Origin: SZUA-309 sp050185825
GTDB lineage: Bacteria > Pseudomonadota > Gammaproteobacteria > Pseudomonadales > Azotimanducaceae
DNA length: 64,000 nt
Assembly (NCBI GenBank): GCA_050185825.1
Contig: JBFWZA010000003.1
Span: 248,001 to 312,000, forward strand
Direction: 5' to 3'
The first letter of the stretch is position 1, and the number at the start of each line of letters is the position of its first letter. The notes under the pieces are model-generated. The model was given only the letters and a program-made list of their open reading frames with translations. It was not told the DNA's origin and searched no databases. Shown here in pieces: positions 43,915-51,876 of this stretch. The translations under genes were made by a program, and so were the position numbers.

Positions 43915-45213
43915 ATGTTGATCCCCCATGGCGACGTCCTGTTCCTGGAGGCCGATTCTGATCGGGCCAGACGCGTCGCCCGACTTCTCACGTTTCTCGG
44001 CTACAGACCACACCAATCCCACGGGCTGACGCCTGGCGAGCGGGCAGACGGTCATGACGGGCCATGGTCCGCCGTGGTCGTGGGCAATGCCGAGGCCGCC
44101 GCAGGAAACTCCCGTCTGCTCGAAGCGCTCGCGGCCGCGCACCCACACATCCCCATACTCGATCTGCAGAGCGCCGCTTCGCGCCCGCAGCCGGAGGAGC
44201 GCCCACCCGCGCTCCTGCCCACGGGCCGATCCAGAGCGGCCCGCACCCTGGCAGACCTCATCGGGCGGGTGGCCCCGTTCGATGCCACCGTGCTGATTCT
44301 CGGCGAATCAGGCACCGGCAAGGAAAGGGTGGCGCGCAGCATTCATGCTCAGTCCAACCGTCGGAAAGGCCCCTTCGTCCCGATCAACTGCGGCGCGATC
44401 CCGTCCGAGCTGATGGAAAGTGAGCTGTTCGGTCACGAGAAGGGTGCCTTCACCGGCGCCCTGACCACGCGCAAAGGCCGGTTCGAGCTGGCCCATGGCG
44501 GGACGCTGTTTCTGGACGAGATCGGCGACATGAGCCTCGAGATGCAGGTGAAGCTGCTGCGTGTGCTGCAGGAACGGTCCGTGGAGCGCCTCGGTGGCAA
44601 TCGCGCCATCGACTGTGACGTCCGCATCCTGGCGGCCACTCACCGCAACCTGAAGGCAGCCGTGGCGGCCGGCAGCTTTCGCGAGGATCTGTTTTATCGT
44701 CTGAGCGTCTTCCCCGTGGAAGTGCCGCCGCTGCGCGAACGGGCCGAAGATCTCCCGGCGCTGATCGACGAGCTGATCGCCGAGATCGTTCAGCGCGGCG
44801 GGCCTGCTGCAACCTTTTCCGAGCGGGCGAAGCGGGCGCTTGCCCGACTCGACTGGCCCGGCAATGTTCGCGAGCTGGCCAACCTGGTCGAGCGGCTGAG
44901 CATTCTTCATCCCGGAGCGGAGGTGGACCTGCACCATCTGCCTGTCGAGTATCAGGCCGATCTGCCACCCGAACCGTTGTGCTCCAGCGAGACGCCGACC
45001 TGCGGCGAGGAGAGGTCGCTCGAAGCCCTCGCCGGGGACGTTGATCTCAAGGACCACCTGCAGCAGGTGGAACGCAAGCTGATCGAGCAGGCCCTGGCGC
45101 GCTCACACGGCGTGGTCGCCGAAGCGGCGCGGATGCTCCGCATCGGCCGCACGACCCTGGTCGAGAAGATCCGCAAGCACGGGCTCCAGGGAGATTCGGA
45201 GCAGGTGGCCTAG
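43915..45213 (+). CDS. FleQ-like sigma-54-dependent activator without phosphoacceptor
   Basis: This 432-residue activator has a degenerate receiver-like domain (about 1-90), AAA+ domain (about 110-350) and Fis-type HTH (about 395-425). Walker A is GESGTGKE, the sigma-54 loop GAFTGA is intact (about 177-182), Walker B is GGTLFLDEIGD. The end (DLKDHLQQVERKLIEQALARS and IGRTTLVEKIRKHGL) is strikingly FleQ-like. The usual phospho-Asp site reads VVVGNA, so it is not controlled by phosphorelay. FleQ proteins bind cyclic di-GMP, but no flagellar genes are nearby. ATG 43915 has GGAG five bases upstream; a TTG at 43867 is less likely. Confidence 0.92.
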   Translation: MLIPHGDVLFLEADSDRARRVARLLTFLGYRPHQSHGLTPGERADGHDGPWSAVVVGNAEAAAGNSRLLEALAAAHPHIPILDLQSAASRPQPEERPPALLPTGRSRAARTLADLIGRVAPFDATVLILGESGTGKERVARSIHAQSNRRKGPFVPINCGAIPSELMESELFGHEKGAFTGALTTRKGRFELAHGGTLFLDEIGDMSLEMQVKLLRVLQERSVERLGGNRAIDCDVRILAATHRNLKAAVAAGSFREDLFYRLSVFPVEVPPLRERAEDLPALIDELIAEIVQRGGPAATFSERAKRALARLDWPGNVRELANLVERLSILHPGAEVDLHHLPVEYQADLPPEPLCSSETPTCGEERSLEALAGDVDLKDHLQQVERKLIEQALARSHGVVAEAARMLRIGRTTLVEKIRKHGLQGDSEQVA

Positions 45214-45215
45214 GC

Positions 45216-45812
45216 TCAACGACGCGTCCACAGCAGCGAGAAGTTGTTCGCAGGCATGTCGTTGACCTCGAGACACTCGAATCCGTTGCGCCCGGCGCTC
45301 TCCATCACCTCTTCGAGATCACGCAGTCCCCAGGCCGGATTTCGCCGGCGCAGCGAGGCGTCGAACTCCGCATTGCTGTGTGAGGTGAACGCGCCTTCGC
45401 GTTTGAAGGGCCCGTAAACGTGCAGGATACCGCCCGGCTGCAGCGTCCGGACGGCACCCTCGAACAACGCCGTCAGCGTTTCGTGTGGGGAGATGTGCAG
45501 CAGATTGGCAACGACGACCGCGTCCATCGGCGGCACGGGCCAGGGTTCGAGCACGTTCAGATCCACCGGCGGCAGAAGATTCTGTAATCCGGATTGAGCA
45601 ATGCGGGCGCTGATCGAGGCACGCTGTACAGGATCCGGATCGGACGGCTGCCAGACCCACCCCGGCAGCGCGCGGGCGAAGCACACGGCATGCTGGCCGG
45701 TGCCGCTGGCGATTTCCAGACCGCACCCGGTCGCCGGCAGTACCCGCAGCAGCACCTCCAGTATCGGCTGGCTGTTGCGTTCGGCCGGGGCGCTGTAAAG
45801 GATGTCGCTCAC
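45216..45812 (-). CDS. DUF938-family SAM-dependent methyltransferase-like protein
   Basis: This 198-residue protein opens YSAPAERNSQPILEVLLRVLP and has a class I methyltransferase glycine motif (GLEIASGTGQHAVCFA, about 35-50), which identifies the DUF938 family. NLLHISPHE and LHVYGPFKREGAFTSHSNAEFD are conserved. The substrate is unknown. The start is GTG with no clear ribosome site. It converges with the FleQ-like gene three bases away. Confidence 0.88.
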   Translation of the reverse strand: MSDILYSAPAERNSQPILEVLLRVLPATGCGLEIASGTGQHAVCFARALPGWVWQPSDPDPVQRASISARIAQSGLQNLLPPVDLNVLEPWPVPPMDAVVVANLLHISPHETLTALFEGAVRTLQPGGILHVYGPFKREGAFTSHSNAEFDASLRRRNPAWGLRDLEEVMESAGRNGFECLEVNDMPANNFSLLWTRR

Positions 45813-45864
45813 GGGCGCATCATGCCATGGTGGTCCAGCGCCGGCTCGCTGCCGGAGCCAGGCC

Positions 45865-45894
45865 GCTGCAGGAAGCTGCAGGAAGCTGCAGGAA
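45865..45894 (+). repeat. Three tandem copies of a 10-bp repeat
   Basis: GCTGCAGGAA occurs three times head to tail, directly before the ribosome site of the gene at 45920. The copy number could vary by slippage and may alter leader length. No function is evident. Confidence 0.8.
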
Positions 45895-45919
45895 GAGGAA
45901 ACAGGGAGAGAGGAACGCC

Positions 45920-46387
45920 GTGAAATTTCTGAAGATATCTCTGCTGGTGGTCGGGGTGCTGCTGATCGGGCTGGCCGTCGCGGCACCGATCGGCCCGCTT
46001 CCCGGGTTCTTCATCGGTGGCACGCCCGCGACGGCACCAGCAACCTGGCCGGACACCTCGGAAATCCACGAGATCAGGCTGCGCGTACCAGGCACACTGC
46101 CGCGTGTAGTGATCATCTGGGTGGTCGACTACCAGGGTGCGCTGCACGTGGTCGGCGCCAGGGACAGCGGCTGGGTGACCATGCTGGGCGCAGGCAGCCC
46201 GGTGAAGATGCGCCTTGCCGATAACACGTACGAGCTGACCGCAACGCCTGTCCTCGAAGGCTGGGAAAGGGTGCTCGAAGCGTACGTCGAGAAGTACCGG
46301 CCCGACTATCCGGACATCGTCGCCGGATTTCCTGCGGTTGAGGAAGCAGGAGATCAGGTCGCGGTGTTCCGCCTGGACCGGCGCTGA
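45920..46387 (+). CDS. Membrane-anchored small protein, possible PNPOx-like split barrel
   Basis: This is a 155-residue protein with an N-terminal membrane anchor (LKISLLVVGVLLIGLAVAAP). The remainder reads as strands: LPRVVIIWVVDYQGALHVVGA, DSGWVTMLGAGSPVKMRLADNTYELTATPVLE, then a helical end. The pattern loosely recalls F420/FMN split-barrel reductases, with low certainty. GTG start after AGAGGAA. The promoter-proximal leader has the 10-bp tandem repeat. Confidence 0.7.
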   Translation: MKFLKISLLVVGVLLIGLAVAAPIGPLPGFFIGGTPATAPATWPDTSEIHEIRLRVPGTLPRVVIIWVVDYQGALHVVGARDSGWVTMLGAGSPVKMRLADNTYELTATPVLEGWERVLEAYVEKYRPDYPDIVAGFPAVEEAGDQVAVFRLDRR

Positions 46388-46506
46388 TCATGCCTGCAGC
46401 CCGCAGGCACCGGCGGTTTTCCACCGCGATGTCGCATTCCGGGTAGCGCGGGTCGACCGCGGGTGCGAGGCTTTCCGCATCGAAAGCTTGCAGGAGGCCG
46501 ACAACC

Positions 46507-47541
46507 ATGAACATGCCGATCACCGACGAACAACGCTGGCGGTCCGTGGTGAACCGCATCCCACAGGATGATTTCCTCTACGGGGTGGTCACCACCGGCG
46601 TCGTCTGCGACACCGGCTGCCCGAGCCGCGCGCCCCGGCGTGAGAACGTGCGTTACTTCGAAGCGCTGGCGGACGCGCTGGCCGCCGGTTTCCGGCCCTG
46701 CCGGCGATGCCTGGGAAAGAGCGACGACTGTGCGCTGGTTGCTCGCATGTGCGGGGATCTGGAAGCAGGTGCCGGCGTCGCGGAGCTGGCGGAGCAGCAC
46801 GGTATGACTCCCCGGCACGTGCAGCGCCTGTTCAGAACCGTGCTCGGGCTCTCCCCCAAGGCCTTCCAGATCGAGTCGCGCATCCAGCGCTTCCTGAGCC
46901 TGGTCCGTCAGGGCACCTCCGTGACCGAGGCGTGCTATGCCGCCGGATTTCCGTCGCCGAGCCGGCTGAACGAGCAGCTCCGATCCCGCACCGGACTCAC
47001 CGCCGGCGAGCTCCGGTCGAGCAGCATCGAGGAACCAGTGTTCTACGCGATCAGCCACACTCCCCTGGGGCTGGTGCTGCTGGCACAGACCGTCACGGCG
47101 CTGTGCTTCGCCGGCTTCTACGACTCCGCGGCGGCAGCCGAAGCGGCCATGGCGGCCGAGTTCCCCGATGCCGAACGCATCCCGGTGGCGGCGGATCAGA
47201 TCGAACCCATCGCCGGCGCCTTCGCCGCTGCAATGTCCGGCCAGTTCGAGCACCTCGGCCGTTTGCCGCTGGAGGTCCGTGGCACCGCTTTTCAGCGCGC
47301 GGTGTGGGATGCGGCCCGGGGCATCCCACCCGGCAGGCAGGTCAGCTACGCGGATCTCGCCGCCCGCATCGGCCGTCCGAGTGCCACACGGGCGGTGGCC
47401 AACGCCCTGGGGCAGAACCGGATCGCGCTGGCGATCCCCTGCCACCGGGTGGTTCCGGCACAGACCGGCAGGGGCAGCGGCGGCTACCGGTGGGGTGCAG
47501 AGCGCAAGGCCGCCCTGCTCGCCGCCGAGCACGGCGGATGA
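46507..47541 (+). CDS. ada: Ada: DNA alkylation sensor, activator and methyltransferase
   Basis: This 344-residue protein has all Ada parts. The zinc/phosphotriester site has Cys34, Cys38, Cys65 and Cys68 (VVCDTGC and RPCRRC). An AraC-type HTH covers about 80-165. The O6-alkylguanine transferase domain covers about 180-344, with acceptor Cys312 in IPCHRVVP. Methylation of the N-terminal zinc cysteine is known to switch Ada into an activator. AGGAGG lies nine bases before the ATG. Its stop overlaps a DNA-repair-type oxygenase gene (ATGA), so that gene is part of the same response. Confidence 0.96.
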   Translation: MNMPITDEQRWRSVVNRIPQDDFLYGVVTTGVVCDTGCPSRAPRRENVRYFEALADALAAGFRPCRRCLGKSDDCALVARMCGDLEAGAGVAELAEQHGMTPRHVQRLFRTVLGLSPKAFQIESRIQRFLSLVRQGTSVTEACYAAGFPSPSRLNEQLRSRTGLTAGELRSSSIEEPVFYAISHTPLGLVLLAQTVTALCFAGFYDSAAAAEAAMAAEFPDAERIPVAADQIEPIAGAFAAAMSGQFEHLGRLPLEVRGTAFQRAVWDAARGIPPGRQVSYADLAARIGRPSATRAVANALGQNRIALAIPCHRVVPAQTGRGSGGYRWGAERKAALLAAEHGG

Positions 47542-48227
47542 GGCAACCCCTGCCGTCCCCCGAGCAGATCCGGGCAGCACTGGAATCGGCGAGCCACGCA
47601 CTGCTGCCGGGTCTGCTCCCGCAATCCATGTGCGTGACGCTGCGCGATCTCTACGAGCAGCCGGAGGGTTTCCGCCGCACTGTCGACATGGCGAAACACG
47701 GGTTCGGTCGCGGGCAGTACCGGTATTTCGACCAGCCGCTGCCGGAACCCGTCACCGCGCTGCGACGTGAGCTGCACACACTCTGCGCACACACCGCCAA
47801 CGGGTGGGCCAACGGAGAAGGCGGGGCGTATCCCACAGAGAGCGAGACGTTCCTCCGCCTGTGCCATCAGCACGGCCAGATTCACCCGACGCCACTGCTG
47901 CTGCGCTACCAGGCCGGCGACTACAACTGCCTGCACCAGGACACCTATGGCGAGATCTGCTTTCCGCTGCAGGTGGTCGTGCTCCTGAGCCGGCCCGGTG
48001 AGGAGTTCACGGGCGGCGAGCTCATCCTCACCGAGCGACGTGCGCGACGGCAGTCCCGCCCCATCGTCGTGCCGCTCTCCCAGGGTGACGCCGTCGTCAT
48101 CCCGGTGACCTGCCGGCCGGAAACCACACCCCGCGGTATGCGCCGGGTCGAGGTCCGTCACGGGGTGAGCGAGGTACGGAGCGGCAGGCGGACCTCGCTC
48201 GGCATCATCTTTCACGACGCCGCCTGA
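47538..48227 (+). CDS. 2-oxoglutarate/Fe(II) oxygenase for alkylated-DNA repair (DUF2086 type)
   Basis: This 229-residue protein matches the prolyl-hydroxylase-like family annotated as oxygenase for oxidative demethylation of damaged DNA. Iron ligands are His and Asp in CLHQDTYGE and His in VEVRHGVSEV, with Arg in RRTSLGIIFHDAA for 2-oxoglutarate. It plays the AlkB role although it is not AlkB itself. It overlaps Ada by four bases, replacing the ada-alkB arrangement known from Escherichia coli. Confidence 0.9.
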   Translation: MRQPLPSPEQIRAALESASHALLPGLLPQSMCVTLRDLYEQPEGFRRTVDMAKHGFGRGQYRYFDQPLPEPVTALRRELHTLCAHTANGWANGEGGAYPTESETFLRLCHQHGQIHPTPLLLRYQAGDYNCLHQDTYGEICFPLQVVVLLSRPGEEFTGGELILTERRARRQSRPIVVPLSQGDAVVIPVTCRPETTPRGMRRVEVRHGVSEVRSGRRTSLGIIFHDAA

Positions 48228-48236
48228 GCGACGGGT

Positions 48237-48707
48237 TCAGACAGCGAGGTGCCCGCGAAACCCCTCGAGGCAGCCGCGCCACCAGTCCGCCGCCCGCGCG
48301 AGCGTGGCATGATCGGGAAACCCGTGGCGCGCGACGTGCTCGCGAGGGATCTCCGCCCAACCTCGATGCTCCACGGTCACACGTGTCTCGTCACCCACCG
48401 CCTCGAACCGCACGTCGACTTCCGTCGTCTGCTCCGGACGGAAACTCGGCGGCCGCCAGCTGAACGAGAGCCATTCGCCCGGCGCCCAACGCTGGATACG
48501 ACCGATCTCGTACACCCGACCATTGTCGAGGGTGGTGATCAGGCGGCCACCTTCCTCTCCTTCGAAAGAGAGCGTGCCGTCGCCGCGGGCGGTGAGCTGG
48601 AAGAGGTCGCTCGGACGCCACCAGGCAGCGATCTCGCGGGTGAACACGTCGAACGCCCGGGCAGGCGTCGCCTTCACACGAATCGCGACCATCACCGAGG
48701 ACGTCAT
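48237..48707 (-). CDS. SRPBCC/AHSA1-type START-fold protein
   Basis: This 156-residue protein belongs to the Aha1-like SRPBCC family, with VAIRVKATPARAFDVFTREIAAWWRPSD at the start, LSFSWRPPSF and TEVDVRFEAVGDETRVTVEHRGW in the middle, and a helical end. It binds hydrophobic ligands, and none is known. It is last in a VOC-VOC-ArsR-SRPBCC operon, a common association with small ArsR regulators. Confidence 0.92.
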   Translation of the reverse strand: MTSSVMVAIRVKATPARAFDVFTREIAAWWRPSDLFQLTARGDGTLSFEGEEGGRLITTLDNGRVYEIGRIQRWAPGEWLSFSWRPPSFRPEQTTEVDVRFEAVGDETRVTVEHRGWAEIPREHVARHGFPDHATLARAADWWRGCLEGFRGHLAV

Positions 48708-48723
48708 CCAAAAACCTCGTGAA

Positions 48724-49071
48724 TCACCGCTCCACGTGCGCCTTGAATGCGGTCAATTGTGCTGCCCACAGACGTTCAGTCTCGTCGAGCCAGCGACGCA
48801 GCTCGTCCATGGCGCCGTCCTTCAGCGCGTAGATTCGCACGCGCGCATCGAACTCCGGCAGGGACTCCTCGACGAGGCCACTCTCCCTCAACGTCTTGAG
48901 GTGCCTCGACAGCGCCGGTGGCGACAGGCCCAGCGCCTCTGCAAGCTCACCCGCACGCCGCGGTCGCTCGCGCAGCAGCTCGACGACGGCCCGGCGATTC
49001 GGCTCGGCCAACACCGCGAACGTTCGATCGAGTGACGGTCGAGCGCGTCTCGAGCCTCCAGTCGGCGTCAC
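48724..49071 (-). CDS. ArsR-family small winged-helix regulator
   Basis: This 115-residue protein has the core LDRTFAVLAEPNRRAVVELLRERPRRAGELAEALGLSPPALSRHLKTLRESGLVEE (helix-turn-helix at about 38-60). It has no metal-binding cysteines, so it belongs to the non-metal group usually paired with SRPBCC proteins. GTG start overlaps the VOC stop (GTGA). It probably autoregulates the operon. Confidence 0.92.
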   Translation of the reverse strand: MTPTGGSRRARPSLDRTFAVLAEPNRRAVVELLRERPRRAGELAEALGLSPPALSRHLKTLRESGLVEESLPEFDARVRIYALKDGAMDELRRWLDETERLWAAQLTAFKAHVER

Positions 49072-49532
49072 GGCAGGCGGGACAACGTGCGGCTGCCGAT
49101 CGCGCGATCCCACTCCTCGCTCGACATCGCGGTCACCGTCTGACCAAACGTCCAGATGTGACCTTCCGGATCCCGTGCGCGGTAGGTACGGTCGCCATAG
49201 AACTGGGTTTCCGGTTCCTGATCGATCCGAGCCCCCGCCCTGCGTGCACGCTCGCAGTGGGCGTCGATGTCGGTATCGAGCTGCATGTGCACGGTCTGCG
49301 TGTTCTTGCCGCCGATCGATGCCGGACTCTTGTGGTCCGCGCTCCACTCATTACCCACCATGACGATGCCGTTGCCGTAACGCATCTCCGAGTGCACGAG
49401 GTTGTCTTCGGCATCCAGGATCACCATGAACGGCTCCAGGCCGAACGCCTCCTCGAGCCAGTGCAATGCGGCCTTGGGATCCCGGTAGCAGACCGCCGAG
49501 GCCAGACTCGAGCGAAACACCTCGACACTCAT
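49068..49532 (-). CDS. VOC-family glyoxalase/bleomycin-resistance-like protein (copy B)
   Basis: This 154-residue single-domain VOC protein (PhnB-like) has YRDPKAALHWLEEAFGLEPFMVI, QLDTDIDAHCERARRAGARIDQEPETQFYGDRTYRARDPEGHIWTFGQ. It is a clear paralogue of the gene just upstream. No reaction can be assigned. Its start overlaps the upstream stop (ATGA). Confidence 0.9.
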   Translation of the reverse strand: MSVEVFRSSLASAVCYRDPKAALHWLEEAFGLEPFMVILDAEDNLVHSEMRYGNGIVMVGNEWSADHKSPASIGGKNTQTVHMQLDTDIDAHCERARRAGARIDQEPETQFYGDRTYRARDPEGHIWTFGQTVTAMSSEEWDRAIGSRTLSRLP

Positions 49533-50017
49533 GATCGCGCCTCCGGATCTTCGAACACCAGGCCCGGCATCGATTTCCGCATCTCCTCCTCGGAGACCTC
49601 CCTCTGGAACTCGCTGAAACACCAGATGTGGCCTTCCGGGTCACGCGCACGGTAGGTGCGCGAGCCGTAGAACTGGTCCGCCGGCTCCTGGGTGATGGTC
49701 GCACCGGCGGCCCGGGCGCGCTCGCAGTGCGCGTCGATCCCGTCTGGCAGGGAGATCCACAGGAACTGAGTGGCCACGCCGCCCGTGCTGCGCGGTGAGC
49801 GCATGCGCGCTTCGCCAAGCAGTTCCGCGCTTTCCCACTCGCCGGCGACGCCGACCACGGCGTCGCGAAACGCCAGTTCGAGATGGGCCGTGTTGCCTTC
49901 CGTGTCGACGATGCGGGTAATGGTTTCGAAGCCGAACGCGCGCTCGAGCCAGTCGAGCGCTGCAAGCGGGTTCTGGTACATCACCGTGGGGGTGATGACC
50001 GGTGCATAGGTCGCCAT
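49529..50017 (-). CDS. VOC-family glyoxalase/bleomycin-resistance-like protein (copy A)
   Basis: This 162-residue protein is similar to its downstream neighbour along its length (YQNPLAALDWLERAFGFET and DAHCERARAAGATITQEPADQFYGSRTYRARDPEGHIWCF). The pair therefore arose by tandem duplication and then diverged. It heads the four-gene overlapping operon. The substrate is unknown. Confidence 0.9.
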   Translation of the reverse strand: MATYAPVITPTVMYQNPLAALDWLERAFGFETITRIVDTEGNTAHLELAFRDAVVGVAGEWESAELLGEARMRSPRSTGGVATQFLWISLPDGIDAHCERARAAGATITQEPADQFYGSRTYRARDPEGHIWCFSEFQREVSEEEMRKSMPGLVFEDPEARS

Positions 50018-50101
50018 GACTTTGTTCTCCCCGATGGACGGAGGTAAATAGTTAACCCAACGATTAACTATGTCAAGCGGCAGTCTTCCGCATGCAGTCC
50101 G

Positions 50102-50812
50102 CTATCGGGGGGCCAGGCCGATACCTTCCTCCAGCAGCGCCAGCAGCACCGGCAGGTGAGTCGGCAGCATGTCCCAGACCGTCTGATTCGGCAGCTCGTA
50201 GGTGACCGACGCAAGGCCGATGTCTCTGGCCCAGGAGCCGAACGAGCCTGGGGTGTGCTCGTTGGGGATGACCTCTCTCGGCAGACCCGATCGCGCCGCG
50301 AGCGCAGCACCGATGGGATGCGAATCCGGATCGTCGATCAGCCCGAGCGGCGAATGAACGGAGACGACGCAGGCGGGCTCGAGATCCTCCACCAGCCGTA
50401 TGAGCGCCTGGACCTCGGGCTCCGAAGCGGGTGCCGGCCCGGGCGACAGCTCAACTTCCCTGGCCGCGTCCACCTGCCACTGGTGCAGGACCGGATCGGG
50501 CTGCCAGTTGGCGCTCGGAAAGTTCCGGTTCAGATCCACGCCGTTGGCGTTCCCCCTCGTGCCCAGACGCAGACCATCCGGGTTCGCGCACAGCACCACG
50601 GCACAGGAAGGGGACAGTCGATCCGTTGATCGCAGCGCCCGGGAGAGCAGCATCGTGGTATCCGGTTCTTCGCCATGGATGCCCGCGAAGACCAGGAGCT
50701 CCACCTTTTTCCGGTCGTGGCGCCAGATGCTCAGCGGGGATCGCTCCGCTGAATACCCGTAGCTCTTCGGCTTCTCCGGGAATGTTCCACGGTGTCTGAT
50801 GGATCTCGTCAT
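50102..50812 (-). CDS. mpaA: Murein peptide amidase A (M14 carboxypeptidase family)
   Basis: This 236-residue zinc peptidase has the metal site FAGIHGEE, substrate motif GVDLNRNFPSANW, second zinc His in VVSVHSPLG and Glu in SVTYELPNQTVWDMLP. MpaA cleaves gamma-D-glutamyl-diaminopimelate in recycled murein tripeptide. The Arg-Asn-Phe-Pro context is as in enterobacterial MpaA. ATG 50812 is used; a GTG at 50830 would add six residues. It is divergent from a LysR regulator. Confidence 0.92.
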   Translation of the reverse strand: MTRSIRHRGTFPEKPKSYGYSAERSPLSIWRHDRKKVELLVFAGIHGEEPDTTMLLSRALRSTDRLSPSCAVVLCANPDGLRLGTRGNANGVDLNRNFPSANWQPDPVLHQWQVDAAREVELSPGPAPASEPEVQALIRLVEDLEPACVVSVHSPLGLIDDPDSHPIGAALAARSGLPREVIPNEHTPGSFGSWARDIGLASVTYELPNQTVWDMLPTHLPVLLALLEEGIGLAPR

Positions 50813-50884
50813 CGCCTGGTCGGAAACCACTGGCTGGCAGGTCCGTTCATCTTAAACGTTGACGCCCTTCGAATTGATTCGCGG

Positions 50885-51793
50885 ATGTACGCTGGGCATG
50901 CTTCAGCGGTGAAACCTGCAACGACCCCACCGCTCACCTGGCTGCGTGCGTTTGAAGCCGCCGGCCGTCTCGGCAGCTTCAAAGCAGCGGCAGAAGCGCT
51001 CAACGTTTCACCTTCCACGGTGAGTCATCAGGTCAGAGACCTGGAAATCCTGCTCGGGGTGCCGCTGTTCGGCCGCGGCGGCAGACCCATCGAGCTGACC
51101 CGGGAAGGCACCCGCTACCTGGCGCCGCTCACCTCGGCGTTTGCACTGATCGGCTCCGCCTTCGAATCTGGCCCGGATGCCCGCGAGCGTTTCCGTATTG
51201 GTGCGTTCCCCTTCCTGACCAACGAGGTCCTGCTGCCGAACATGGCAGCGCTCAAGCAGGCTCTCGACTGCCGGCAGTTGAGCTTCCGCTCGGAAACCGG
51301 ATTTGCACCGCTGCTGCACACCGATCCCGGAGAACGGCTGGACGTGGTGGTCCGCTACGCCAGCGGCGCGCCGCCTCCGGGATTGCTGTCGCTTGACCTG
51401 TTCGACATCGGCCTGGTCCCGATACAGGCCGTCGGCAGACCGGCTGTGCCGGATATCGAGGCACTGCTGGCACAACCGGTGATCAAGGTGCTCGGCCCGT
51501 TCGATGCCTGGGGGGCGTGGACCGGACAGCACGGCCTCGACCGCAAGCCCACGCGCATCGTCATGGAGACGGACAACTACCATGCGGCGACCCTGGCGGC
51601 GGCGCGCGGGGACGGCATGTGTCTGGGGGTGATGCCTTTCATGCAGCCCTGGATCGCCGCAGGCCGCATACAGGCACTGGACCAGTTCCGCTGCACGATC
51701 CCGGTCAAGGCGTGTCTCGTCTACGCCCCACACAATCGGGACAACCCGGCGATCCCGCGTCTCAAGGACTGGCTCGTCGAGCAGCTCACATGA
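50885..51793 (+). CDS. LysR-family regulator, GcvA-like
   Basis: This 302-residue protein has an N-terminal HTH typical of the GcvA/AmpR group (PPLTWLRAFEAAGRLGSFKAAAEALNVSPSTVSHQVRDLEILLG, core about 16-55) and an effector domain. It lies 72 bp from divergent mpaA and 83 bp before an alcohol dehydrogenase gene on the same strand. It could regulate either. Confidence 0.92.
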   Translation: MYAGHASAVKPATTPPLTWLRAFEAAGRLGSFKAAAEALNVSPSTVSHQVRDLEILLGVPLFGRGGRPIELTREGTRYLAPLTSAFALIGSAFESGPDARERFRIGAFPFLTNEVLLPNMAALKQALDCRQLSFRSETGFAPLLHTDPGERLDVVVRYASGAPPPGLLSLDLFDIGLVPIQAVGRPAVPDIEALLAQPVIKVLGPFDAWGAWTGQHGLDRKPTRIVMETDNYHAATLAAARGDGMCLGVMPFMQPWIAAGRIQALDQFRCTIPVKACLVYAPHNRDNPAIPRLKDWLVEQLT

Positions 51794-51876
51794 ATATCCT
51801 GCACCCGTCCTGAAAACTATCCTTTTGCGGACGGTCCGTTCCGGAATCTAGCCTGGCGTGATTTCGGAGACCCATC

